A stretch of DNA of 8,834 nucleotides from Comamonadaceae bacterium (GTDB lineage: Bacteria; Pseudomonadota; Gammaproteobacteria; Burkholderiales; Burkholderiaceae_C). Made by a program: the position numbers and the translations under genes. The notes beneath the pieces are model-generated. The model worked only from the letters and a program-made list of their open reading frames with translations, had not been told where the DNA came from and searched no databases. The stretch is from contig CANCCF010000173.1 in the NCBI GenBank assembly GCA_947374485.1, forward strand, positions 1 through 8,834. Direction: 5' to 3'. This document shows, in pieces, positions 1-6,279 of this stretch. The stretch's first letter is position 1. Each line of letters starts with the position of its first letter.

Positions 1-59
1 ACAGGCGCATTGTCGAGGGACAACTTTTGGACGATGGTGTCTGTCAATGCGAGCTTCAT
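1..59 (-). CDS. N-terminus of a leftward gene, possibly a tyrosine recombinase/integrase (partial)
   Basis: Only 19 codons and two bases are inside the window. On the minus strand an ATG at 59-57 opens a frame reading MKLALTDTIVQKLSLDNAP with no stop up to the edge. A good Shine-Dalgarno (AAGGA, plus-strand 66-70) sits 6 nt upstream, which supports a real start. The short 'K-L-x-L-T-D-T' opening resembles the N-termini of many proteobacterial tyrosine recombinases, which begin with an 'LTDT' arm-binding segment. The repeat cluster just upstream, of the kind that integrases or their regulators bind, agrees with this. The catalytic R-H-R-Y residues lie outside the window, so the family call is inference. 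It could equally be an unrelated protein. Confidence 0.4.
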   Translation of the reverse strand, partial: MKLALTDTIVQKLSLDNAP

Positions 60-65
60 GCGAAT

Positions 66-70
66 TCCTT
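66..70 (-). promoter_or_regulatory. Ribosome binding site of the leftward partial gene
   Basis: The minus strand reads AAGGA followed by six bases and then ATG, close to ideal spacing. It is what makes the truncated leftward gene credible. It lies inside the left end of the TTGGC repeat cluster, so a protein binding there could also affect translation or transcription of this gene. Confidence 0.5.
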
Positions 71-169
71 GGCTGGACTTGGCGGACTACGAAGGGGCTG
101 CGCCGCCAAGTTGGCTGAATTTTAGGCCTAAAGAAGAACTTGGCGGCGATTTGGCGGCAAATTTGGCGG
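69..169. repeat. Cluster of TTGGC/TTGGCGG iteron-like motifs
   Basis: Exact TTGGCGG occurs at 79-85, 140-146, 151-157 and 163-169, and its reverse complement CCGCCAA at 103-109. Shorter relatives with the TTGGC core start at 69 and 111. Neighbouring copies begin 10 bp (69 to 79), 11 bp (140 to 151) and 12 bp (151 to 163) apart, about one helical turn, so bound protein would sit on one face of the DNA. The cluster fills most of the gap between the leftward gene and mutS. Likely roles are arm-type integrase sites, excisionase sites or a repressor operator. Which of these applies cannot be told from the sequence. Confidence 0.6.
78..110. repeat. 8-bp perfect inverted repeat inside the motif cluster
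   Basis: CTTGGCGG (78-85) and CCGCCAAG (103-110) are perfect reverse complements separated by 17 bp. Located 20-50 bp upstream of the leftward start codon, it could be a dimer operator for that gene or a leader hairpin in its transcript. It is built from the same motif as the direct repeats. Confidence 0.5.
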
Positions 170-173
170 ATCG

Positions 174-219
174 ACATGGCGCGTTAGAGATACAACACTG
201 CACAACATGGCACGTTAGA
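174..219. repeat. 15-bp direct repeat just upstream of mutS
   Basis: ACATGGCGCGTTAGA (174-188) and ACATGGCACGTTAGA (205-219) match at 14 of 15 positions and start 31 bp apart. The second copy ends 5 bp before the mutS ATG and contains the TAG (216-218) that closes the mutS frame upstream. The pair is distinct in sequence from the TTGGCGG motifs. It could be an attachment-site or accessory-protein repeat, or an operator for mutS. Confidence 0.5.
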
Positions 220-224
220 AAAAA

Positions 225-2888
225 ATGGAATCACCCTCTGAAAACAACAAAAAAACCAGCTCTTCCCAGAGGGAAACGCAGGAAAGCGCGAAGGACTTTT
301 CCGCGCACACGCCCATGATGGCCCAGTACCTGGCCCTCAAGGCAGACTTCCCGGACACGCTGCTGTTCTACCGCATGGGTGACTTTTACGAGATGTTCTA
401 CACCGATGCCGAGAAGGCTGCGCGCCTGCTCGACATCACGCTGACCACGCGCGGCCAGTCGGCGGGGCAGCCGATCCAGATGGCCGGTGTGCCCTTCCAT
501 GCCATGGAGGGCTACCTGGCCAAGCTCATCCGCCTGGGCGAGTCGGTGGCGATTTGTGAACAGATTGGCGAAGTCGGTGGCAAGGGCCCGGTGGAGCGCA
601 AGGTGATGCGCGTGGTGACCCCCGGCACGCTGACGGACGCCGAGCTGCTGCACGAAAAAACCGAGTCCATGCTGATGGCCGTGCACCAGGGGGCACGCAA
701 CCGCTGTGGCCTGGCCTGGCTGTCGGTCACCCAAGGCATTGTGTTTCTGGCCGAGTGCGCGCCCGACGCGCTGGGCGCCTGGATCAGCCGCGTTGCACCA
801 AGTGAGTTGGCCTATAGCGCGACCGTCACCACCGGTTTTGAAGAGCGCCTCAAGCGCCTGCGCATGGGCACGTCCGTCTTTCTCACCGCGCGCCCCGAGT
901 GGCAGTTTGACAGTGCCTTGGGCCAGAGCAAATTGCTCGAAGCCCTGCAGGCCGCAAGTTTGACCAGCTGGAACGCGCAAGACCTGCCGCTGGCCCATGC
1001 GGCCTCGGCCGCGCTGCTGGCGTACGCCGAACACACGCAGGGCCGCACGCTCACGCATGTGAGCAGCGTGCAGGTGCAGCGCGACGATGCGCTGATTGAT
1101 TTGCCCGCCACCACGCGGCGCAACCTGGAGCTCACCCTTACCCTGCGTGGCGAAGATTCGCCCACCCTTTTTTCATTGTTGGACACCTGCATGACCGGCA
1201 TGGGCAGCCGGGCCCTGAAGCGCTGGCTGCTGGAGCCCCGGCGCGAGCGCACCGAGGCGCGCCAGCGCCTGCACGCCATTGCCAGCCTGCACACCGGCGC
1301 CCATGCCAACCTGTGGCAGGCCCTGCGCCAGCAATTGAAAGGTTGCGCCGATGTGGAGCGCATCACCGCGCGCCTGGCCCTGCGCCAGGTGCGCCCGCGC
1401 GAACTCATGGCCCTGCTGCAGACCCTGCAGAAGACGCAAACGCTCTCGCAACACCTGCATGGCCTGGATGGCCAGTTGCAGACCATAGCCGCCGCCCTGC
1501 AGCCGCCCCCCGAATGTGCCGACCTGATTGCTGCCAGCATTGCGCCCGAGCCCGCCGCCCTGGTGCGCGATGGCGGTGTGATTGCCGACGGCTTTGATAC
1601 CGAGCTCGACGAGTTGCGCGGCATTCAGACCAATTGCGATGCCTTTTTGCTGGACCTGGAGGTGCGCGAAAAAGCGCGCAGCGGCATCCCCAACTTGCGC
1701 GTGCAGTTCAACCGCGTGCATGGCTTTTATATCGAGGTCAGCACGGGCCAGGCCAGCAAGGTGCCCGACGACTACCGGCGCCGCCAGACCCTCAAAAATG
1801 CCGAGCGTTTTATTACGCCCGAACTCAAGGCCTTCGAGGACAAAGCGCTCTCTGCGCAGGACCGCGCGCTGGCACGCGAGAAGTGGCTATTCGAGCAGGT
1901 GCTGGACCAGTTGCAGGCCTCTGTGCCGATGCTGACCCGCACCGCGCAGGCGCTGGCCGCGCTGGACGCCCTGTGCGCCCTGACCGAGCGTGCGCTCACA
2001 CTGGACTGGTGCGCACCGCTGTTTGTGGAGCAGCCCTGCATCGACATCAGCCAGGGCCGCCACCCGGTGGTGCAGGCGCGCCTGGCTGAACTCTCCAGTG
2101 GACAGTTCATTGCCAACGACACGCGCTTGGGGAACAAGCAGCGCATGCAGATGATCACTGGCCCCAACATGGGCGGCAAGTCTACTTACATGCGGCAGGT
2201 GGCCCTCATCGTGCTGCTGGCCAGCATGGGCAGCCATGTGCCCGCAGCGGCTTGCACCCTCGGGCCGATAGACGCCATCCACACCCGCATTGGCGCGGCC
2301 GACGACCTGGCCAACGCCCAGTCCACCTTCATGCTGGAGATGACCGAAGGCGCGCAAATCCTGCATGCGGCCACGCCCAACAGCCTGGTGCTGATGGACG
2401 AGATAGGCCGTGGCACCTCCACCTTTGACGGCCTGGCCCTGGCCTCGGCCATTGCCACGCAGCTACATGACAAGACGCAGTCCTTCACCCTGTTTGCCAC
2501 GCATTACTTCGAGCTCACCGCATTCCCCGCCACGCACCACGCCGCCATGAACGTGCACGTGAGCGCGGCCGAGGCAGGACGCGACATTGTGTTCTTGCAT
2601 GCGATTGAGCCCGGCCCCGCCAGCAAGAGCTACGGCGTGCAGGTGGCACGCCTGGCGGGCATGCCCGCCGCCGTGCTGAACCAGGCGCGCCACACGCTCG
2701 ATGCACTGGAGGCCAACGCCACGGCCTCGCAGCGCCAGGTGGACCTGTTTGCCGCCGCACCGGTGACCGAGGCAGCGCAGGCCAGCGCGGTGGAAGCGGC
2801 CGTGGCCGCACTCGACCCCGACGCCATGAGCCCGCGCGAAGCCATGGATGCGCTCTACCAGTTGAAGGCCTTGTCGCGCAGGCCTTGA
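225..2888 (+). CDS. mutS: DNA mismatch repair protein MutS
   Basis: Recognises mispaired and unpaired bases after replication and, as an ATP-driven clamp, recruits MutL; cytoplasmic, on DNA. All MutS domains are present in order. The mismatch-reading F-Y-E is at residues 54-56. The connector (about 141-290) and lever/core (about 291-475 and 536-599) flank the clamp (about 476-535, including VQFNRVHGFYIEV from residue 493). The ATPase has Walker A G646-PNMGGKS-T654, Walker B with D725-E726, and the FATH segment at 757-760. QVDLF at 838-842 is a likely beta-clamp binding motif, and the last ~28 residues match the tetramerisation region. The 887 aa length is slightly above the 853 aa of E. coli MutS. 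The ATG at 225 is the only usable start: an in-frame TAG lies at 216-218 and the next ATG (315) falls inside the conserved HTPMM segment. No clear Shine-Dalgarno precedes it. The N-terminus has about 18 extra polar residues relative to E. coli. Confidence 0.97.
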   Translation: MESPSENNKKTSSSQRETQESAKDFSAHTPMMAQYLALKADFPDTLLFYRMGDFYEMFYTDAEKAARLLDITLTTRGQSAGQPIQMAGVPFHAMEGYLAKLIRLGESVAICEQIGEVGGKGPVERKVMRVVTPGTLTDAELLHEKTESMLMAVHQGARNRCGLAWLSVTQGIVFLAECAPDALGAWISRVAPSELAYSATVTTGFEERLKRLRMGTSVFLTARPEWQFDSALGQSKLLEALQAASLTSWNAQDLPLAHAASAALLAYAEHTQGRTLTHVSSVQVQRDDALIDLPATTRRNLELTLTLRGEDSPTLFSLLDTCMTGMGSRALKRWLLEPRRERTEARQRLHAIASLHTGAHANLWQALRQQLKGCADVERITARLALRQVRPRELMALLQTLQKTQTLSQHLHGLDGQLQTIAAALQPPPECADLIAASIAPEPAALVRDGGVIADGFDTELDELRGIQTNCDAFLLDLEVREKARSGIPNLRVQFNRVHGFYIEVSTGQASKVPDDYRRRQTLKNAERFITPELKAFEDKALSAQDRALAREKWLFEQVLDQLQASVPMLTRTAQALAALDALCALTERALTLDWCAPLFVEQPCIDISQGRHPVVQARLAELSSGQFIANDTRLGNKQRMQMITGPNMGGKSTYMRQVALIVLLASMGSHVPAAACTLGPIDAIHTRIGAADDLANAQSTFMLEMTEGAQILHAATPNSLVLMDEIGRGTSTFDGLALASAIATQLHDKTQSFTLFATHYFELTAFPATHHAAMNVHVSAAEAGRDIVFLHAIEPGPASKSYGVQVARLAGMPAAVLNQARHTLDALEANATASQRQVDLFAAAPVTEAAQASAVEAAVAALDPDAMSPREAMDALYQLKALSRRP

Positions 2889-2909
2889 CGGCCTTGCATC
2901 CCCATTCAT

Positions 2910-2929
2910 ACAGGTGCCGGGACGCCTGT
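2910..2929 (+). terminator. Hairpin downstream of mutS, weak terminator candidate
   Basis: ACAGGTG (2910-2916) pairs with CGCCTGT (2923-2929), giving seven pairs including one G-U, around a six-base loop, 21 nt after the mutS stop. No T-run follows, so an intrinsic terminator is doubtful. A second small stem, AAGGCC/GGCCTT, lies at 2946-2963 with a six-base loop, also without a T-run. Either could stabilise the mutS 3' end. The 145-bp mutS-chemoreceptor gap contains nothing else beyond the promoter described next. Confidence 0.25.
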
Positions 2930-2961
2930 CGTTGTGAGGCGAAATAAGGCCGCAATTGGCC

Positions 2962-2989
2962 TTGGGCCACCCAGACCGGCCCGTATGAT
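2962..2989 (+). promoter_or_regulatory. Possible sigma-70 promoter of the chemoreceptor gene
   Basis: TTGGGC (2962-2967) and TATGAT (2984-2989) are separated by 16 bp, with the -10 matching consensus at five of six positions and the -35 at three. Transcription would start near 2996, leaving a leader of about 38 nt with AAAGAGG (3016-3022) as ribosome binding site. No convincing flagellar sigma-28 promoter was recognised here. Confidence 0.35.
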
Positions 2990-3033
2990 GAAACGGCGGT
3001 TCAGTCGTTGGACCGAAAGAGGCTGCCATCCCC

Positions 3034-4599
3034 ATGCTCAAGAACCTGAGAATTTCCACGCGCCTCACGGCAACCTTTGCCATGCTGGTAGCGGCCATGC
3101 TGGCCATTGCCATCACGGCGGTGTTCCAGATGGGCATCATGTGGCGCAATGCCGATGACATCTCTTCGCTGTGGCTGCCCAAGTCGGTGGCCGTGAACCA
3201 GATGAGCTCGGAGCTGGCGAGCTTTCGCATGGCCGAGCTGCAATTGGTGATGAGCACGGTGGACAGCGAAATAGACGCCTTGCAAAAGAAGATGGCCGCA
3301 GTACAAACCGCCTTCCAGGCCGACAGCACGGCCTATGCCAGCAAGATCACGGACGACGGCGAACGCAAGCTCTTTGAGAGTTTTTCTGCCGACTGGAAGG
3401 CCTATCTGGTGATCCATGAACAGGTGGTGGCACTGGCCAAACAGTTCCAGGCCGAGCAGGGCAAGCGCCTGCTCAACACCACGGCGGAGAAGCTGTTCGT
3501 CAAAGCCAACGGCACGCTCAACCAGCTGGTGGACATCAGCCAGCAAGGTGCCGCCAGTGCAGGAACCTTGACGGCCACCACCTACAACGTCGCTCGCACC
3601 TCCATGCTGGTGATTGCCGCGCTGGGTGTGGCCCTGGCAGCCTTTGCCGCGGTGGTGCTGGTCCGCTCCATCACACGGCCACTCTCGGAGGCCGTGCAGG
3701 CGATTGAACGCGTGGCCGGCGGCGACCTGAGCACGCCCATACAGGCCATCACGCAGGATGAAACCGGGCAACTGCTCACGGCCCTGAACAACATGCAGCA
3801 CGGCCTGATCGACGTGGTGAGCCGCGTGCGCCATGGCTCGGAGAGCGTGTCCTCGGCCAGCGAAGAAATTGCCTCAGGCAACCAGGACCTGTCGAACCGT
3901 ACCGAGCACCAGGCCAGCGCCCTGGAGCAGACCAATGCACACATGGCCCGGCTCAGTGGTGCGGTGGCAGGCAATGCAGAAAACTCGCGCCAGGCCAGCG
4001 AGCTCGCGCAGGGCGCCTCCAGCCTGGCGGTGCGCGGCGGCCAGGTAGTGGGCCAGGTGGTGGAGACCATGAAGGGCATCAACGACAGCTCGCGCAAGAT
4101 TGCCGACATCATCAGCGTGATCGACGGCATCGCGTTTCAGACCAACATCCTGGCGCTCAATGCGGCAGTGGAAGCCGCACGCGCGGGCGAGCAGGGCCGC
4201 GGCTTTGCGGTGGTGGCCAGCGAAGTGCGCAGCCTGGCCGGGCGCAGCGCAGACGCGGCCAAGGAGATCAAGAGCCTCATCAACGCCAGTGTGGAACGCG
4301 TGGAACACGGCAGCGCGCAGGTGGGCCAGGCCGGGCAGACCATGACCGAGCTGGTCGACGCCATCAAAAAAGTGGCCAGCATCATGACCGAGATTAGTGC
4401 CTCCAGCCACGAGCAGGCCGCCGGTGTGCAGCAGCTCGGCGCGGCCATGTCCAACATGGACCAGACCACCCTGCAAAATGCCGCCATGGTGGAAGAGATT
4501 TCAGCCGCGGCCAACACGCTGCGCCACCAGGCCACCGATCTGGTGGACGCGGTCTCGGTCTTCAAGGTCGGACGCGGGAGCTATCTGGCGCTGGCCTAA
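3034..4599 (+). CDS. Methyl-accepting chemotaxis protein with 4-helix-bundle sensor
   Basis: Inner-membrane chemoreceptor that signals through CheW and CheA to control swimming. The 521 residues follow the classic plan: a cytoplasmic start with basic residues, TM1 about 11-31, a periplasmic helical sensor of about 155 residues resembling the 4HB_MCP type, TM2 about 190-210, a HAMP linker about 211-263 (RSITRPL, then GGDL), and a long coiled-coil signalling domain. The CheA/CheW-contacting hairpin tip is intact at about 364-394, with E380, R383 and E386 in the EAARAGE motif. Glu/Gln-rich segments on both arms are potential methylation sites. There is no C-terminal NWETF-type CheR/CheB tether, since the protein ends SVFKVGRGSYLALA. 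The start is supported by AAAGAGG 11 nt upstream. The ligand cannot be predicted, and no che or flagellar genes lie in the window, so this is a stand-alone receptor gene. Confidence 0.95.
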   Translation: MLKNLRISTRLTATFAMLVAAMLAIAITAVFQMGIMWRNADDISSLWLPKSVAVNQMSSELASFRMAELQLVMSTVDSEIDALQKKMAAVQTAFQADSTAYASKITDDGERKLFESFSADWKAYLVIHEQVVALAKQFQAEQGKRLLNTTAEKLFVKANGTLNQLVDISQQGAASAGTLTATTYNVARTSMLVIAALGVALAAFAAVVLVRSITRPLSEAVQAIERVAGGDLSTPIQAITQDETGQLLTALNNMQHGLIDVVSRVRHGSESVSSASEEIASGNQDLSNRTEHQASALEQTNAHMARLSGAVAGNAENSRQASELAQGASSLAVRGGQVVGQVVETMKGINDSSRKIADIISVIDGIAFQTNILALNAAVEAARAGEQGRGFAVVASEVRSLAGRSADAAKEIKSLINASVERVEHGSAQVGQAGQTMTELVDAIKKVASIMTEISASSHEQAAGVQQLGAAMSNMDQTTLQNAAMVEEISAAANTLRHQATDLVDAVSVFKVGRGSYLALA

Positions 4600-4602
4600 A
4601 AT
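4597..4602 (+). promoter_or_regulatory. Possible -10 box for the Anbu gene overlapping the chemoreceptor stop
   Basis: TAAAAT matches the -10 consensus at five of six positions and sits 27-32 nt before the Anbu ATG. Its first three bases are the chemoreceptor stop codon. No good -35 is visible at the right distance (the bases there read about GCGGGAG), so it may be chance. If real, the peptidase would have its own promoter with a leader of about 20 nt. Confidence 0.25.
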
Positions 4603-4628
4603 CGGCGTTTTGCATCCCTACAAGCTCC

Positions 4629-5456
4629 ATGACTTATTGCGTCGCCATCAAACTCAACGCCGGGCTGGTGTTTCTCTCCGACTCGCGCACCAACGCGGGC
4701 CTGGACCAGATCAGCACCTTCCGCAAGATGATTGTTTACGAGAAGCCCGACGACCGTTTCATGGTGCTGCTGTCGGCGGGCAACCTGAGCATCTCGCAAA
4801 GCATCCGCGAGATATTGCAGGTGGAGCGGCTGAAAGAAAGCGACGAGGACGAAGGCGTGACTATCTGGAACGCCAAAAGCATGTTCGATGCTGCGCGCGT
4901 GCTGGGCTCGGCCATCCGCAAGGTGCATGACCGCGATGCGGGCTCGCTCAAGCAGTCGGGTGTGGACTTCAATGTCTCGCTGATTTTTGGTGGCCAGATC
5001 AAGGGCGAGGGCATGCGCCTGTTCCAGGTGTATTCGGCGGGCAACTTCATCGAAGCCACGCCCGAGACGCCCTACTTCCAGGTGGGCGAATCCAAGTACG
5101 GCAAGCCGGTGCTGGACCGGGTGATCACCCCCACCACCCCGCTGGACGAGGCCGCCAAGTGCGCCCTGGTGTCCATGGATTCCACGCTGAAATCGAACCT
5201 GTCGGTGGGCCTGCCCATGGACATGGTGGTGTACGAGGCCAACAGCTTCCAGACCGACAAGGTGGTCTGCATCGACGAGAACAACCCCTACTTCCGCATG
5301 CTGCATGGCAGCTGGGGCCAGAAGCTGCGCGAGGTGTTTGACAGCATCGAAGACCCGACCTGGGATGGTGCAGAGACCGAAGTGCCGCTGATGGTACCCA
5401 CGGCGCGCAGCCTGCCCCTGAAGAAGATTACAACCCCCGACGAGCGTTTGATCTAG
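4629..5456 (+). CDS. Proteasome-type peptidase, Anbu family (COG3484)
   Basis: Predicted cytoplasmic N-terminal-nucleophile hydrolase related to proteasome beta subunits and HslV. The 275-residue protein opens MTYCVAIKLNAGLVFLSDSR, the hallmark of Anbu ('ancestral beta subunit'). Thr2 becomes the N-terminal nucleophile once Met1 is removed; D18 in LSDSR and K33 in FRKM correspond to the catalytic Asp and Lys of proteasomal beta subunits. The fold continues with LLSAGNLSISQSI near residues 48-60. Family knowledge: Anbu subunits form open ring or helix-like oligomers, and their substrates and strength of activity are unsettled. The ATG at 4629 follows the chemoreceptor stop by 29 nt, with only a poor Shine-Dalgarno. 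Unusually, none of the genes that commonly accompany Anbu (transglutaminase-like, alpha-E and ATP-grasp-like proteins) is nearby. It is not the separate betaproteobacterial HslV-like homologue (BPH), judging by its start and length. Confidence 0.9.
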   Translation: MTYCVAIKLNAGLVFLSDSRTNAGLDQISTFRKMIVYEKPDDRFMVLLSAGNLSISQSIREILQVERLKESDEDEGVTIWNAKSMFDAARVLGSAIRKVHDRDAGSLKQSGVDFNVSLIFGGQIKGEGMRLFQVYSAGNFIEATPETPYFQVGESKYGKPVLDRVITPTTPLDEAAKCALVSMDSTLKSNLSVGLPMDMVVYEANSFQTDKVVCIDENNPYFRMLHGSWGQKLREVFDSIEDPTWDGAETEVPLMVPTARSLPLKKITTPDERLI

Positions 5457-5475
5457 ATTCACAACGGCCGCTGCC

Positions 5476-6279
5476 GTGATTGTTTTCTCCCACGCCAACA
5501 GCTTCCCGGCCAGCACCTACAGGGTGTTGTTCAAGAGCCTGCGCGGGCGCGGCTTTACCGTGCGGGCGCTGGAAAAGTTTGGCCACGACCCACAGTACCC
5601 GGTCACCAGCAACTGGCCGCATCTGGTGCAGCAGCTCTGTGCCTTCACTCAAGCGGAGGCGGCACAGACTGACCAGCCGGTGTGGCTCGTGGGTCATTCG
5701 CTGGGCGGTTACCTGAGCCTGATGGCGGCCCTGCGCATGCCGCAACAAGTCAAGGGCGTGGTGCTGATCGACTCACCCTTGCTGGGCGGCTGGAAGTCCA
5801 GCCTCGTGGGGCTGGTCAAGCGCACGGGCATGGTGGGTTCGTTCTCGCCCGGCGCGGTGAGCCAGCGCAGGCGCAACCACTTTGCCAGCACCGAGCAGGC
5901 CTTTGCGCACTTTCGCCGCAAGAAGGCTTTTGCCCAGTGGAACGAACAGGTGCTGCACGACTACGTGAACTTCGGCACCGAAGAGAAAGACGGCAAACGC
6001 GTGCTGGCCTTTGACCGCGCGGTGGAGACCGCCATCTACAACGCCCTGCCCCACAACCTGGAGCGCCAGCTCAGTCGCCATCCGCTGCAGTGCCCGGTGC
6101 ACTTCATCGGCGGAACCGATTCAGAAGAACTGCGCCGTGTGGGGCCCAAGCTCACGCAAAAGGTAACCCGGGGCCGCATCAGCATGCTCGAAGGCAGCCA
6201 CCTGTTCCCGATGGAAAAACCCGTGGAGGCAGCGGCAGCCATCGAGGCCGCCATCCGCGGCATGGACGCGGTGGCCTAA
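5476..6279 (+). CDS. Alpha/beta hydrolase, substrate unknown
   Basis: Soluble serine hydrolase of the alpha/beta fold, 267 residues, with no signal peptide. The nucleophile elbow is G73-H-S75-L-G-G78, making Ser75 the nucleophile. D215 in FIGGTD and H242 in EGSH are well placed as the remaining triad members. The N-terminal HANSFP motif (from residue 6) matches the oxyanion-hole loop after the first core strand. A cap of about 90 residues rich in basic and aromatic residues (about 100-190) lies between the core halves. The start is a GTG at 5476: an in-frame TGA at 5449-5451 and the absence of other standard starts leave no alternative, though no Shine-Dalgarno is visible. Only 19 nt separate it from the Anbu stop, so translational coupling is plausible. 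Esterase, lipase-like or haloperoxidase-like activities are all possible. Its stop codon overlaps that of the convergent lipoprotein gene. Confidence 0.88.
   Translation: MIVFSHANSFPASTYRVLFKSLRGRGFTVRALEKFGHDPQYPVTSNWPHLVQQLCAFTQAEAAQTDQPVWLVGHSLGGYLSLMAALRMPQQVKGVVLIDSPLLGGWKSSLVGLVKRTGMVGSFSPGAVSQRRRNHFASTEQAFAHFRRKKAFAQWNEQVLHDYVNFGTEEKDGKRVLAFDRAVETAIYNALPHNLERQLSRHPLQCPVHFIGGTDSEELRRVGPKLTQKVTRGRISMLEGSHLFPMEKPVEAAAAIEAAIRGMDAVA

Noticed and set aside
10..318. Rightward 102-codon frame opening at a TTG and running into mutS
   Set aside because: It crosses the repeat region and overlaps the mutS start in another frame, with low-complexity Arg/Lys/Pro-rich sequence and no ribosome binding site.
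231..1624. Long leftward open frames (275 and 270 codons) opposite mutS
   Set aside because: These are antisense shadows of a high-GC gene. The translations are Arg/Ala/Gly/His-rich with no recognisable domain, and the sense strand encodes a complete MutS.
2946..2963. AAGGCC/GGCCTT palindrome as intrinsic terminator of mutS
   Set aside because: The stem is only six pairs and is followed by GGGCC instead of a T-run. It also overlaps the candidate -35 of the next gene.
2463..3329. Leftward 288-codon frame spanning the mutS-chemoreceptor junction
   Set aside because: It is antisense to two clear genes and crosses their promoter region. No family resemblance was seen.
4629..5456. HslV or the betaproteobacterial HslV-like homologue (BPH) as identity of the peptidase
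   Set aside because: HslV is shorter, starts its mature chain with TT and sits beside hslU. This protein is 275 residues and opens with the Anbu-type MTYCV...LSDSRTNAG sequence.
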